Source of the DNA: Phycisphaerales bacterium | Lineage (GTDB): Bacteria > Planctomycetota > Phycisphaerae > UBA1845 > Fen-1342 | Reading direction: 5' to 3' | Length of the DNA: 64,000 nucleotides | Assembly: GCA_016710275.1 (NCBI GenBank) | Contig: JADJXS010000001.1 | Coordinates: 3,348,001 to 3,412,000 of the forward strand | Shown here: piece by piece, positions 44,489-52,140 of the stretch | How the letters are laid out: each line of letters starts with the position of its first letter | How positions within the stretch are numbered: position 1 is the first letter of the stretch | The notes under the pieces: generated by a model | Database searches by the model: none | What the model was told of the DNA's origin: nothing | Seen by the model: the letters and a program-made list of their open reading frames with translations, nothing else | Program-made: the position numbers and the translations under genes

Positions 44489-45475
44489 CTAATGCGCGAG
44501 CAGCTTGCGCGCTTCCGCCGTGAGCGCCGGCACGACCTGGAACAGGTCGCCGATGACGGCGTAGTCCGCCAGCTTGCACATCGGCGCTTCGGGGTCGGAG
44601 TTGATCGCGACGATCACCTTGCTGCCGCGCATCCCCGCCAGGTGCTGAATCGCCCCGCTGATCCCGCACGCGATGTACAACTTCGGCGTCACCGTCTTGC
44701 CCGTCAGCCCCACCTGCCGCCCATGCGGCTGATAGCCCGCGTCACACGCCGCTCGCGAAGCGCCGACCGCGGCATCCAGCACGCCCGCCAGTTCATACAG
44801 CAGCTTGAAGTTGTCCTCGCTCTTGAGCGACCGCCCGCCCGAGACCACGATCTCGGCCTCGGTCACGTCCTTCACCTCGCCGCCGGTGCGCACGACCTCC
44901 GAGCACGTCAGCCGCCCGTCGCTTTCGACCGCCGGCGCGGCCAGTGACTCGCGCCCGGCTCCCGATCCGCCCGTCGACGGCGCGAAGGTGTTGAGCCGAA
45001 CCGACGCAATCGCCAACCGCCCGGCCGGGAAACTCACGCGCCCGAACGCCTTTCCGTTGTAGATCGGCCGCCGCACGTCCAGCCGCCCCTCGGCATCGCG
45101 CGACAGTTCAATCACATCCGTGGCGAGCGCCGCTCCGGTCCGCATGGCCACGCGCGGAGCCAAGTCGCGGCCCATGAACGTCGCCGGGAGCAGCACCACT
45201 CCCGGCTTCAGATGGGCGATTGCCGCGGCCAGCGCGGATCGATAGCGCAGCGCGGTATAGCGCTCCAGCGAAGGATCGCTGATGGTCACGATGTGGTCCA
45301 CGCCGGTCGCGGTCAGGGCGTCGGCCGCGGAATCGGCCGCTGCGCCGATCAGCACCGCGATCACCCGCCCGCCGCCCGCCGTCGCCAGCGCCCGCGCGGG
45401 GGTCACGATCTGCGCCACGGCCGGATGCAGCCGCCCGTTCCGCTGCTCCGCGAACACCAGCACGTCTTTGCTCAT
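44489..45475 (-). CDS. etfA: Electron transfer flavoprotein, alpha subunit
   Basis: The ATG at 45475 follows AGGTGAG and gives 328 residues, normal for EtfA. The N-terminal domain has VLVFAEQRNGRLHPAV. The C-terminal FAD domain shows GGRSLKSEDNFKLL, HGRQVGLTGKTV (the conserved glutamine-valine-glycine-leucine-threonine-glycine stretch) and YIACGISGAIQHLAGM, then AINSDPEAPMCKLADY. With EtfB it passes electrons from acyl-CoA and other dehydrogenases to the quinone pool. It follows etfB with a 97-bp gap. Confidence 0.97.
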   Translation of the reverse strand: MSKDVLVFAEQRNGRLHPAVAQIVTPARALATAGGGRVIAVLIGAAADSAADALTATGVDHIVTISDPSLERYTALRYRSALAAAIAHLKPGVVLLPATFMGRDLAPRVAMRTGAALATDVIELSRDAEGRLDVRRPIYNGKAFGRVSFPAGRLAIASVRLNTFAPSTGGSGAGRESLAAPAVESDGRLTCSEVVRTGGEVKDVTEAEIVVSGGRSLKSEDNFKLLYELAGVLDAAVGASRAACDAGYQPHGRQVGLTGKTVTPKLYIACGISGAIQHLAGMRGSKVIVAINSDPEAPMCKLADYAVIGDLFQVVPALTAEARKLLAH

Positions 45476-45572
45476 ATGACTCACCTGCAATCCGACGAAT
45501 TTGATCTCGACGAATCTCGACCAGCGGACGAGCCGGCCGATCGGCCCTGTGCCGCGACTCACCCTGCCCCGC

Positions 45573-46367
45573 TCAGATCACCTTGGCCTCTTCACGAAGC
45601 AGGCGCACCAACTCGGCGGCCTGCTGTGCCGGCTCGCCCTTGATCTGCCGACCCGGCGGCCGCGCCGGCGGCGGCTCGAGCTTGTGCATCCGCGTGCCGC
45701 CGACCGCACCCGCCAGGTCGGCAAACCCGGGTACGTCGGCCGCCGTCTTCACCGACAGGGGCTTTTTCTTGGCCTTCATCAGGTTCGGAAGCGACGGATA
45801 GCGCGGCTCCACCAACCCCTTCTCAATCGTGAGCAGGGCCGGAAGGCCGCATCGAACGCGCTCCTCTGCGCCTTCGATCCGCCGCGATGCCTCGACTGAG
45901 CGACCGTCGGCGGCGATTTCCAGTGCAGTCACCGCACCGACGTGCGCCCAATCCAGCCGCTCCGCCAAGGCCGGCCCAAGCTGGCCGCTGTCCAGGTCGA
46001 TTTCCTGCTTGCCGCAGAGGATCAGGTCAAACCCGCCTTCGCGCACCACGGCTGCGATGAGCGCCGCCGTCTGAAGCTCATCGAGCGAGTCAAAGGCGGC
46101 GTCCTGCAGGTGAATGGCGTCGTCCGCGCCGATCGCCATGGCAGTGCGCAGCGCCTCGGCGGCTCCGGCCGGCCCGACGGCCAGTGCCGTAATGTGCTGC
46201 ACGTCGGAGCGCTTCTCGCGCAACTGCTGGGCCAGTTCGATCGCAAACTCGTCGAAGGGATTGACCACCATCTTCACACCCGCGCGGTCGATGTCCGCGC
46301 CGTCGGCGCGGATGCGGATGTTCGTGGTGGAGTCGGGAACCTGCTTGATCAGAACGAGAATCTTCAT
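45573..46367 (-). CDS. etfB: Electron transfer flavoprotein, beta subunit
   Basis: The start at 46367 gives 264 residues; the same frame is open far upstream but that is a shadow. The protein begins MKILVLIKQVPDST and contains NPFDEFAIELA, then AVGPAGAAEALRTAMAIGADDAIHL, and GKQEIDLDSGQLGPALAE, all typical of EtfB and its AMP-binding domain. The extended C-terminal tail wraps EtfA in known structures. It is the first gene of the etfBA unit. Confidence 0.97.
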   Translation of the reverse strand: MKILVLIKQVPDSTTNIRIRADGADIDRAGVKMVVNPFDEFAIELAQQLREKRSDVQHITALAVGPAGAAEALRTAMAIGADDAIHLQDAAFDSLDELQTAALIAAVVREGGFDLILCGKQEIDLDSGQLGPALAERLDWAHVGAVTALEIAADGRSVEASRRIEGAEERVRCGLPALLTIEKGLVEPRYPSLPNLMKAKKKPLSVKTAADVPGFADLAGAVGGTRMHKLEPPPARPPGRQIKGEPAQQAAELVRLLREEAKVI

Positions 46368-46628
46368 CGCCGCCCTCGTGCTCAGACTCAGCGCCCGCAC
46401 CGCAACCCGCGGGCGGACCGCGGATGATAGCCGCCGCCCGCTCGGCGGTGAACCGGGCCTGCATTCCCCCGGCGACGGGCGCGCCGTATAGTGCGGCCGC
46501 GGTGCTCGGACTGCACCGGCGCCGCGTACGGGCAGACCGGCCGACGGGGACTGTTCCCGCACTGGGTCCGTCGCACGCACAAGCTCAGCGGAAACTGATC
46601 CAGCGGCCGGATGTGAGGAGCAGGAACG

Positions 46629-47510
46629 ATGATTGCCGTCATCGGCGGTACCGGGCTGGCGGAGGCGCTGTTCGGCGAGACCGCCGCCCGCGAGTTCAAC
46701 CCCGAGACGCCCTTCGGCAAGCCCAGCGCCCCGATCCGCATCGTGTCCTGGCGCGGTCGCGAGGTGGCCTTGCTGGCCCGGCATGGCGCCGGCCACGCGC
46801 TGAACCCCACGCAGGTGCCCTACCGCGCCAACCTCTACGCCCTCAAGCAACTCGGCGTGACCCGCATCATCGCCAGCGGCGCGGTCGGCTCGCTGCGCGA
46901 GGAATTGCGCCCGCGCGAGCTGGTGATCGTCGATCAGGCCATCGACCGCACCACCCGCCGGCCCGCGACGTTCTTTGACGACCTGGCGGTACACGCCGAG
47001 TTTCACGAACCCTATTGCCCGTCGCTGCGCGCTGCGCTGCTTCGACACGCCCCGGCCTGCGGAACGACGGTTCATCCGCGCGGCACCTACGTCTGCATGG
47101 AGGGTCCGGCCTTCAGCACCGTCGCCGAGTCGCGGCTGCACCGCGCCTGGGGGGCGGACCTGATCGGCATGACCACGATGCCGGAAGCCAAGCTGGCGCG
47201 CGAGGCGGAAATCTGCTACGCCGCCGTCGCACTCGTCACGGACTACGACTGCTGGCGACCGCACGAGCCGGGCCTCTCGCAACAGGCGCTGCTGGCCGAG
47301 ATCATCGGCAATCTCAAGGCCGCCGGCGGCTTCGCCATTTCGCTGATCCGGGCCGTCATTGAGTCGGACACGCTTTCCGACACGACGGATTGCGCGTGCC
47401 GGCGGGCGCTGGAACTGGGCCTCTGGACCGACCGTCGGCACATCGCGCCGGCCGTGCTGCGGCGATACGGACCGCTGCTTTCGCGTCATTTTCCGCCGAG
47501 CGGCGGCTAG
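46629..47510 (+). CDS. mtnP: S-methyl-5'-thioadenosine / purine nucleoside phosphorylase
   Basis: The ATG at 46629 follows AGGAG and gives 293 residues. Motifs match the MTAP branch of trimeric nucleoside phosphorylases: IGGTGLAE, then LARHGAGHALNPTQVPYRAN, ASGAVGSL, YVCMEGPAFST, IGMTTMPEAKLAREAE and VTDYDCW. It cleaves methylthioadenosine with phosphate, yielding adenine and methylthioribose-1-phosphate for methionine salvage. Related purine phosphorylases share much of this, so exact substrate is slightly uncertain. recJ starts 31 bp downstream. Confidence 0.92.
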   Translation: MIAVIGGTGLAEALFGETAAREFNPETPFGKPSAPIRIVSWRGREVALLARHGAGHALNPTQVPYRANLYALKQLGVTRIIASGAVGSLREELRPRELVIVDQAIDRTTRRPATFFDDLAVHAEFHEPYCPSLRAALLRHAPACGTTVHPRGTYVCMEGPAFSTVAESRLHRAWGADLIGMTTMPEAKLAREAEICYAAVALVTDYDCWRPHEPGLSQQALLAEIIGNLKAAGGFAISLIRAVIESDTLSDTTDCACRRALELGLWTDRRHIAPAVLRRYGPLLSRHFPPSGG

Positions 47511-47540
47511 GCACGACACCCGCCGCACAGCGCCCGCCCG

Positions 47541-49391
47541 TTGGTGCTGCAAAGGAGCGCGGCCATCTTCGGACCCCGTCGAATCGAGCGCGACTGGCAC
47601 ATCACCGCGCCGCAGGCGCGCCGCCGTGAGTTCTCACGCAAGGCCGGCGTGTCCGAGCTGGTCGCGCAGGTGCTGCTGAACCGCGGAATCGCGGACGAGA
47701 GCGCCGCGCGCGGCTTCCTTGCGCCGGCCTTCAGCGCGCTGCTCCCGCCTGAAACGCTGCCCGGCGCCCTCGAGGCGGCGCGGCGGCTGGTGAGCGCCGT
47801 TCGCGCGCAGCGGCGGATCGTCATCTACGGGGATTACGACGTGGACGGCGTCACTGCCACCTCGATCCTCTGGCACGCGCTGCGGCTGGCCGGGGCGGAT
47901 GTGCACTGCTACGTTCCCAGCCGCTTCGAGGAGGGGTACGGGCTGAATGCCGATGCGCTGGAGCGGCTGGCCGCACGCGGGGCGCAGGTCGTGATCACGG
48001 TCGACTGCGGCGTCACCGCCGTCCGCGAGGCGCAGCGCGCCCGCGAGCTGGGGCTGGAGCTGATCATCACGGATCATCACCAGCGCGCCGAAGCGCTGCC
48101 CGATGCGCTGATCGTCCACCCCACCGCGACCGACGCGCCGCCCTCCCCCAACGCGGACATCTCGGGCGCCGGGGTTGCGATGAAGGTGGCCTGGGCGTTT
48201 GCGCGCGAGCTGTCCGGCAGCGAGCGCGTGCAGCCGGAATTCCGTGACTTTCTGCTTGAGGCGACGGCGTTCGCCGCGCTGGGGCTGGTCGCCGACGTGG
48301 TGCCGATCGTCGGCGAAAACCGCATCCTCGCCACACATGGCCTGCGGCATCTGTGTCACACGCGAAATCCCGGCCTGCGGGCGCTGATCGGGGCCTCGGG
48401 CCTCGAGGGCAAGGCCCGCTACGACGACTACGACGTCGGCTTTCTGCTGGCGCCGCGGCTCAACGCCGTCGGACGGATGGGCCACGCCCGCGAGGCCGTT
48501 GAGCTGTTCACCACCGCCGATGAAAGCCGGGCCGCCGACATTGCCGGTACGCTGGAACAGCACAATCGCAAGCGCCAGTCCGTCGAGCGGGCGATTGTCC
48601 GCGAGGCGGAGGACATGGTCGTGCATCGCGGATTTCATCGCGACGGCTGCCGGGCGATCGTGCTGGCCAGCCGGGAGTGGCACGTCGGCGTGATCGGCAT
48701 TGCGGCCGCGCGCATGGTCAATCGCTTTCACCGACCCGCGGTGCTGATCGCGCTCGACAACGGCAGCGGACAGGGCAGCGGGCGCAGTATCCGCCACTTC
48801 CCGCTGCACGAGGCGCTGGGCGCCTGTCGTCAGCACCTTCAGAGTTTCGGTGGTCACGCCATGGCCGCGGGCGTCCGGCTCAGCGCTGACGCGGTGGATG
48901 GGTTCACCGAGGCGTTTCAGCAGCAGGCGGCGCAGCGCCTCACGGCCACCGACCTGCGGCCGCGGCTGACGCTCGATGACGAGGTGGAGCTGGCGCAACT
49001 GACGCCCGAGAGCATCGCGCCACTGGCGCGGCTCGCGCCGCACGGCATCGGCAACGCCCGCCCGAAGCTGGCCACCACGCCGGTCGAGCTGGTGGATGCG
49101 CCGCGCGTGGTCGGCACGAACGGGGCGCATGTGCAACTGACGGTGCGGCAGGGGGCCGTCTATCGCAAGGCGATTGCGTTCCGCTGCGGCGAGTTTGCCG
49201 ATGAGTTCGCCGAGCGCCGGCACTTCCGGCTCGCGTTTGAGCCGATCGTCAGTGAATGGAATGGGCGGACGCGCGTCGAGTTGAAAGTCGTCGATTGGAA
49301 ATGGGTGGATCCGGCGGCGCCGCGCTCGGGGATACGCGCTGAAGCGCCGGCGGAGGTGGCCGCCGAACCGGCGCCGACGCTCGGCCTTTGA
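47541..49391 (+). CDS. recJ: Single-stranded-DNA-specific exonuclease RecJ
   Basis: The protein has up to 616 residues. Motifs are YGDYDVDGVTATSIL (about residue 97), TVDCGVTA, TDHHQRAEALP (the DHH motif, about 176), then LAPRLNAVGRMGHA and FGGHAMAAGVRL of the DHHA1 domain, and a C-terminal OB-like domain. It degrades single-stranded DNA 5'-3' in recombination and mismatch repair. The start is unusual: TTG at 47541 and GTG at 47544 lack a ribosome site. A perfect AAAGGAG (47551-47557) sits seven bases before an in-frame ATC at 47565. No in-frame ATG lies nearby. Confidence 0.93.
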   Translation: MVLQRSAAIFGPRRIERDWHITAPQARRREFSRKAGVSELVAQVLLNRGIADESAARGFLAPAFSALLPPETLPGALEAARRLVSAVRAQRRIVIYGDYDVDGVTATSILWHALRLAGADVHCYVPSRFEEGYGLNADALERLAARGAQVVITVDCGVTAVREAQRARELGLELIITDHHQRAEALPDALIVHPTATDAPPSPNADISGAGVAMKVAWAFARELSGSERVQPEFRDFLLEATAFAALGLVADVVPIVGENRILATHGLRHLCHTRNPGLRALIGASGLEGKARYDDYDVGFLLAPRLNAVGRMGHAREAVELFTTADESRAADIAGTLEQHNRKRQSVERAIVREAEDMVVHRGFHRDGCRAIVLASREWHVGVIGIAAARMVNRFHRPAVLIALDNGSGQGSGRSIRHFPLHEALGACRQHLQSFGGHAMAAGVRLSADAVDGFTEAFQQQAAQRLTATDLRPRLTLDDEVELAQLTPESIAPLARLAPHGIGNARPKLATTPVELVDAPRVVGTNGAHVQLTVRQGAVYRKAIAFRCGEFADEFAERRHFRLAFEPIVSEWNGRTRVELKVVDWKWVDPAAPRSGIRAEAPAEVAAEPAPTLGL

Positions 49392-49444
49392 AATCTCGCA
49401 GCGATCGGCCTCCTGCCCACGTCGCGTTTCTGCAGCGTGATGGC

Positions 49445-49519
49445 TTGCCCGATGGTGGTTTGCCCGATGGTGGTTTGCCCGATGATGGTTTGCCCGATGG
49501 TGGTTTGCCCGATGATGGG
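49445..49519. repeat. 15-bp tandem repeat, five copies
   Basis: The unit TTGCCCGATGRTGGT is repeated five times without spacing, with only G/A variation in the GATG core and one final base change. It abuts the left copy of the 37-bp inverted repeat. Confidence 0.9.
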
Positions 49520-49554
49520 TGGCATGCTTTCGCGGTACTCCGCGTAAGCATGCA
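49518..49554 (+). repeat. 37-bp inverted repeat, left copy
   Basis: It is exactly complementary to 49776-49812. Each copy is itself an imperfect palindrome: GCATGCTT and AAGCATGC enclose CGCGG and CCGCG, so it can fold as a stem-loop. Confidence 0.92.
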
Positions 49555-49681
49555 GCGCGTCGCTGCACATCCCTTCAAAGCGGTGCACAAAGACGAAGAG
49601 CACCGGGCAGAAGCCCGGTGCCACGACATGCTGCCATCCGGCGGACAAGACATGCCGACGCAAAGCCGTCGGCTTGGCACC

Positions 49682-49723
49682 CAACACAGGACGCGCAACA
49701 CAGAACGCACGACACGGGACGCA
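49682..49723. repeat. 14-bp direct repeat, three copies
   Basis: Units start at 49682, 49696 and 49710 with the form CAACACAGGACGCG and one to three changes each. It lies inside the segment bounded by the 37-bp inverted repeats. Confidence 0.75.
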
Positions 49724-49775
49724 CAAATCTGGGCACTGTACACACTGCTCGTCGATTCACGCCTTTCAGGCAGAG

Positions 49776-49812
49776 TGCATGCTTACGCGGAGTACCGCGA
49801 AAGCATGCCACC
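49776..49812 (-). repeat. 37-bp inverted repeat, right copy
   Basis: This is the reverse complement of 49518-49554 over all 37 bases. With the left copy it bounds a 295-bp segment that could be a miniature mobile element or a paired REP-type repeat. Confidence 0.92.
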
Positions 49813-49922
49813 CCGGGCGCTACCAACTTCGCGGAATCGAAAGAGCTGCGACCCGCCCGGAATCGAAGACGCTACGATCTGCCGGGAATTGAAACCGGTG
49901 TGTGCCAGGGTGCCTCCGTCGC

Positions 49923-51677
49923 ATGCCCACCGCGCGTCACAGAGCCGAACCCCGACGACGCCCCCCGGACGGCGGCGCGTCGCGCGCTGCGCTGACGCTC
50001 GCGGCGGTCGGCGCCATTGCCGCACTGGGCATCGCGATCTGGTGGCTGGTGCGGCCGCGCGGCGTGGACTGGGCCGCTGAACGCGGAATCGCCCTGCTCG
50101 AGTCCGCCCCCCCCGAAACGCACGCCGCCGTGCTCGATGCCTGGGAGCGCGAGACGGGATTCACGTGGGCCTTCCGACGCGAAGCGCTGCGCGACCACCT
50201 GCTCGAGCGGGTCGAGTCACACGGAGCGCGCGTGCTGCTCTCGCGCGTCTGGCGCGTCGACTTCGGCGACCGGCCGGACGATTGGCGCCGTTTCCGCAAC
50301 TCGCTCAAACGCACCGAACGCCGTGAGCAGCCGCCGTTGGTCGCCGGCGAGCGCATCCGCCTGATCCCCCGCTGGGAGCATCCCGCCCCGGTCGGCCTGA
50401 CCGCCTGGTTCTCCACGATCCTCCCGCTCGACGGCCGCATCTACGTCGCCTCGCTCGGCCGGGCGTTTGATGACCCCTCTGATGACGCCGACGGCGTGGT
50501 GGTCGTGGACGGCGCCAGCGGGCGATCCGAATTTCTGTTCGTCCCCGAAGGGCGCGGCGCACGGGACGTCATCGGGCTGGCCGCCGCCCCCGACGGGCTG
50601 TTCGTCGCGGTCCGAAACGGCAACGTGCATCGCATCTCGCGCGACGGCGTCACGCAATGGACCACTTCGGCCGGATCCTCGCTGATCTCGCCGCCGCTGT
50701 GCCTGCCGCTGGATCGTGACGATCAGCCCGACGTCGTCGTCATGAACGCCGCCCATGAAGTGGTCGCGCTCAGCGGCGCAAATGGCCGCACACTCTGGAA
50801 GCGCGGGTTGCTGCCGCGCGGGGCCGACACCAGCGGGCGACCGCCGGTCTACCCCACGCTCGCCGCCGGCAACGTGTGGAGCGCCACCGAATTGAACATC
50901 GTCGCGGCCACCTGGTCCGGCCAGTTGGCCGTCCTCAGCCCGACCGGCGAGGTTCGCTGGACCGCGACCTACCCGACCGGCTTCGCCGCCGCCGCGACCT
51001 GCGCACCGCCGGTCCGCGACGGCGGCCCGACGCTCTACATCGCCGACCGCGCAGGGCGGGTGCGGTCCCTGGCGCGCAGCGGACGCGAAGTGCGCGAGAT
51101 TCAGGCGTGGGAGGCGGACCCGACCGGCCAAAGCGGGCTGTTCGCCGGCGTGCGGACGATTCGCAGCCGCGAAGCCGGCGTTGCACCGCTGCTGGTTACC
51201 GCCACCGGCGGCGGAACGTCCGATCCGCGCGGCACTCTCAGCGGCCTCGGTATGGACGGGCTGCGCTGGCGCGCTCCACTGGGCGGCGCTGCGTGGGCCG
51301 CGCCCGCGATTGCCGACCTGAGCGGCGACCGCCGCGCTGACATCGTGGTATTGGGGCGCGCTCCCGCTCCCGAGGGGGGCGAAATGGGGTTGCTGGAGAT
51401 ATTCAACACCGATGGCCACCTCGTGCTCGCCTATCGCATCGCAGCCCCGGCCGATTCCGCGGCGGTGATTGCCGATGTGGACGGCGCTCGCAATGGCGCG
51501 CTGGAGCTACTCTGGACCGATCGCGACGGGCACCTCTACTGCTATGAAACGGGGCAGGCCGGCCCGGTCGAATGGGGGCTGGCCGGCGGCGATTCGAGGA
51601 ACTCGGGGAACGCCGGCTGGGCGTTTTCGTTCGGGCAACGGGCGTTCGGGGATCAATGGCGCTGGGCGCCTGAGTAG
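49923..51677 (+). CDS. Membrane-anchored PQQ/FG-GAP-like propeller protein
   Basis: The ATG at 49923 gives 584 residues; a GTG at 49902 would add seven. One membrane segment (LTLAAVGAIAALGIAIWWLV, near residues 25-45) anchors a large outer region. After a helical part, repeating beta blades appear: LDGRIYVASLGRAF, ADGVVVVDGASG, DVIGLAAAPDGLFVAV, DQPDVVVMNAAHEVVALSG, then FG-GAP-type AIADLSGDRRADIVVLG and IADVDGARNGALELLW. These match PQQ-like and FG-GAP propellers that bind ligands or partners. There is no catalytic signature. It stands alone behind the repeat-rich spacer. Confidence 0.82.
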   Translation: MPTARHRAEPRRRPPDGGASRAALTLAAVGAIAALGIAIWWLVRPRGVDWAAERGIALLESAPPETHAAVLDAWERETGFTWAFRREALRDHLLERVESHGARVLLSRVWRVDFGDRPDDWRRFRNSLKRTERREQPPLVAGERIRLIPRWEHPAPVGLTAWFSTILPLDGRIYVASLGRAFDDPSDDADGVVVVDGASGRSEFLFVPEGRGARDVIGLAAAPDGLFVAVRNGNVHRISRDGVTQWTTSAGSSLISPPLCLPLDRDDQPDVVVMNAAHEVVALSGANGRTLWKRGLLPRGADTSGRPPVYPTLAAGNVWSATELNIVAATWSGQLAVLSPTGEVRWTATYPTGFAAAATCAPPVRDGGPTLYIADRAGRVRSLARSGREVREIQAWEADPTGQSGLFAGVRTIRSREAGVAPLLVTATGGGTSDPRGTLSGLGMDGLRWRAPLGGAAWAAPAIADLSGDRRADIVVLGRAPAPEGGEMGLLEIFNTDGHLVLAYRIAAPADSAAVIADVDGARNGALELLWTDRDGHLYCYETGQAGPVEWGLAGGDSRNSGNAGWAFSFGQRAFGDQWRWAPE

Positions 51678-51838
51678 TGGATGAAGGGGCCGGCGCGGGG
51701 GCGAGGGCTTGGACACGCGGTTTCCGGGGTGCCGGCGGGGCTTTTTCGGGGTCGGCGGCGACAATTTCTCCCAATCTGAACTTTTTTCGCCCCCATGAGT
51801 GGAAATCCGAAAACGGCGCGACCTAGAAGATGTTGTCA

Positions 51839-52010
51839 GCGGCGATGAGTCGCCCTCGCGAGCAGAGGGGTTCGCGACGAGGCGACGGACGCCGCAGAAT
51901 TCGAAGCGAGTCGGCGGAAACGAGGAACGCCGGCCGCGGGAAGAGAGCCTCCTCCTCCTCAGAAGGGTGCCCGTTCCGCTGGTCGTTGGGCTACGGAACG
52001 GGCACTTTTA
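51839..52010 (+). ncRNA. Candidate structured RNA or leader ending in an intrinsic terminator
   Basis: Three nested stems stack into one hairpin: GCGGCG (51839-51844) with CGCCGC (51890-51895), GTCGCC (51849-51854) with GGCGAC (51881-51886), and TCGCGA (51856-51861) with TCGCGA (51872-51877). About 70 nt later a terminator follows. The 5' end is not defined; a T-rich stretch near 51781 may be promoter-proximal. It could be a small RNA, or a regulatory leader of the gene at 52141 controlled by termination. It matches no RNA family I know (not SRP, tmRNA, RNase P or 6S by eye). Confidence 0.45.
51967..52010 (+). terminator. Strong intrinsic terminator
   Basis: GTGCCCGTTCCG (51967-51978) pairs perfectly with CGGAACGGGCAC (51994-52005) around a 15-base loop, followed by TTTTATTTTC. 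It lies 131 bp before the next gene's start. Confidence 0.88.
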
Positions 52011-52140
52011 TTTTCTTCCTTCCAATTCGCCCGAAAAAACCACCTTCCAATTGACTCTGCGCCGCTGCGCTGCCTAGACGAGTAGTGGAGAGGTGAAGCC
52101 GTATTCACCCTGCGTCACGTCGCGGATCGGAGCCCCGCGT

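Larger units (their letters stand above)
49392..49922. other. Repeat-rich intergenic region
   Basis: This 531-bp spacer holds no gene I can support. It contains the five-copy 15-bp tandem repeat, the 37-bp inverted-repeat pair, a perfect hairpin (CACCGGGC-agaa-GCCCGGTG, 49601-49620), a hairpin core at 49656-49671 and a three-copy 14-bp repeat at 49682-49723. Open frames crossing it encode repeats of the DNA rather than a plausible protein. Confidence 0.7.
51678..52140. other. Intergenic region holding a candidate structured RNA
   Basis: This 463-bp spacer before the spermidine-synthase-like gene contains the long nested hairpin at 51839-51895 and the intrinsic terminator at 51967. Both are described separately. 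No protein gene is seen. Confidence 0.6.

Noticed and set aside
46368..47600. Upstream extension of the etfB frame across mtnP
   Set aside because: EtfB begins MKILVLIKQVPDST at 46367; the extension is the reverse-strand shadow of mtnP.
49388..50080. Frame encoding GLPDGGLPDD repeats
   Set aside because: It only translates the 15-bp DNA repeat, then enters the shadow of the propeller gene; no ribosome site or homologous body.
51839..52010. Known housekeeping RNA (SRP, tmRNA, 6S or RNase P)
   Set aside because: None of the conserved core motifs of those RNAs could be found by eye.
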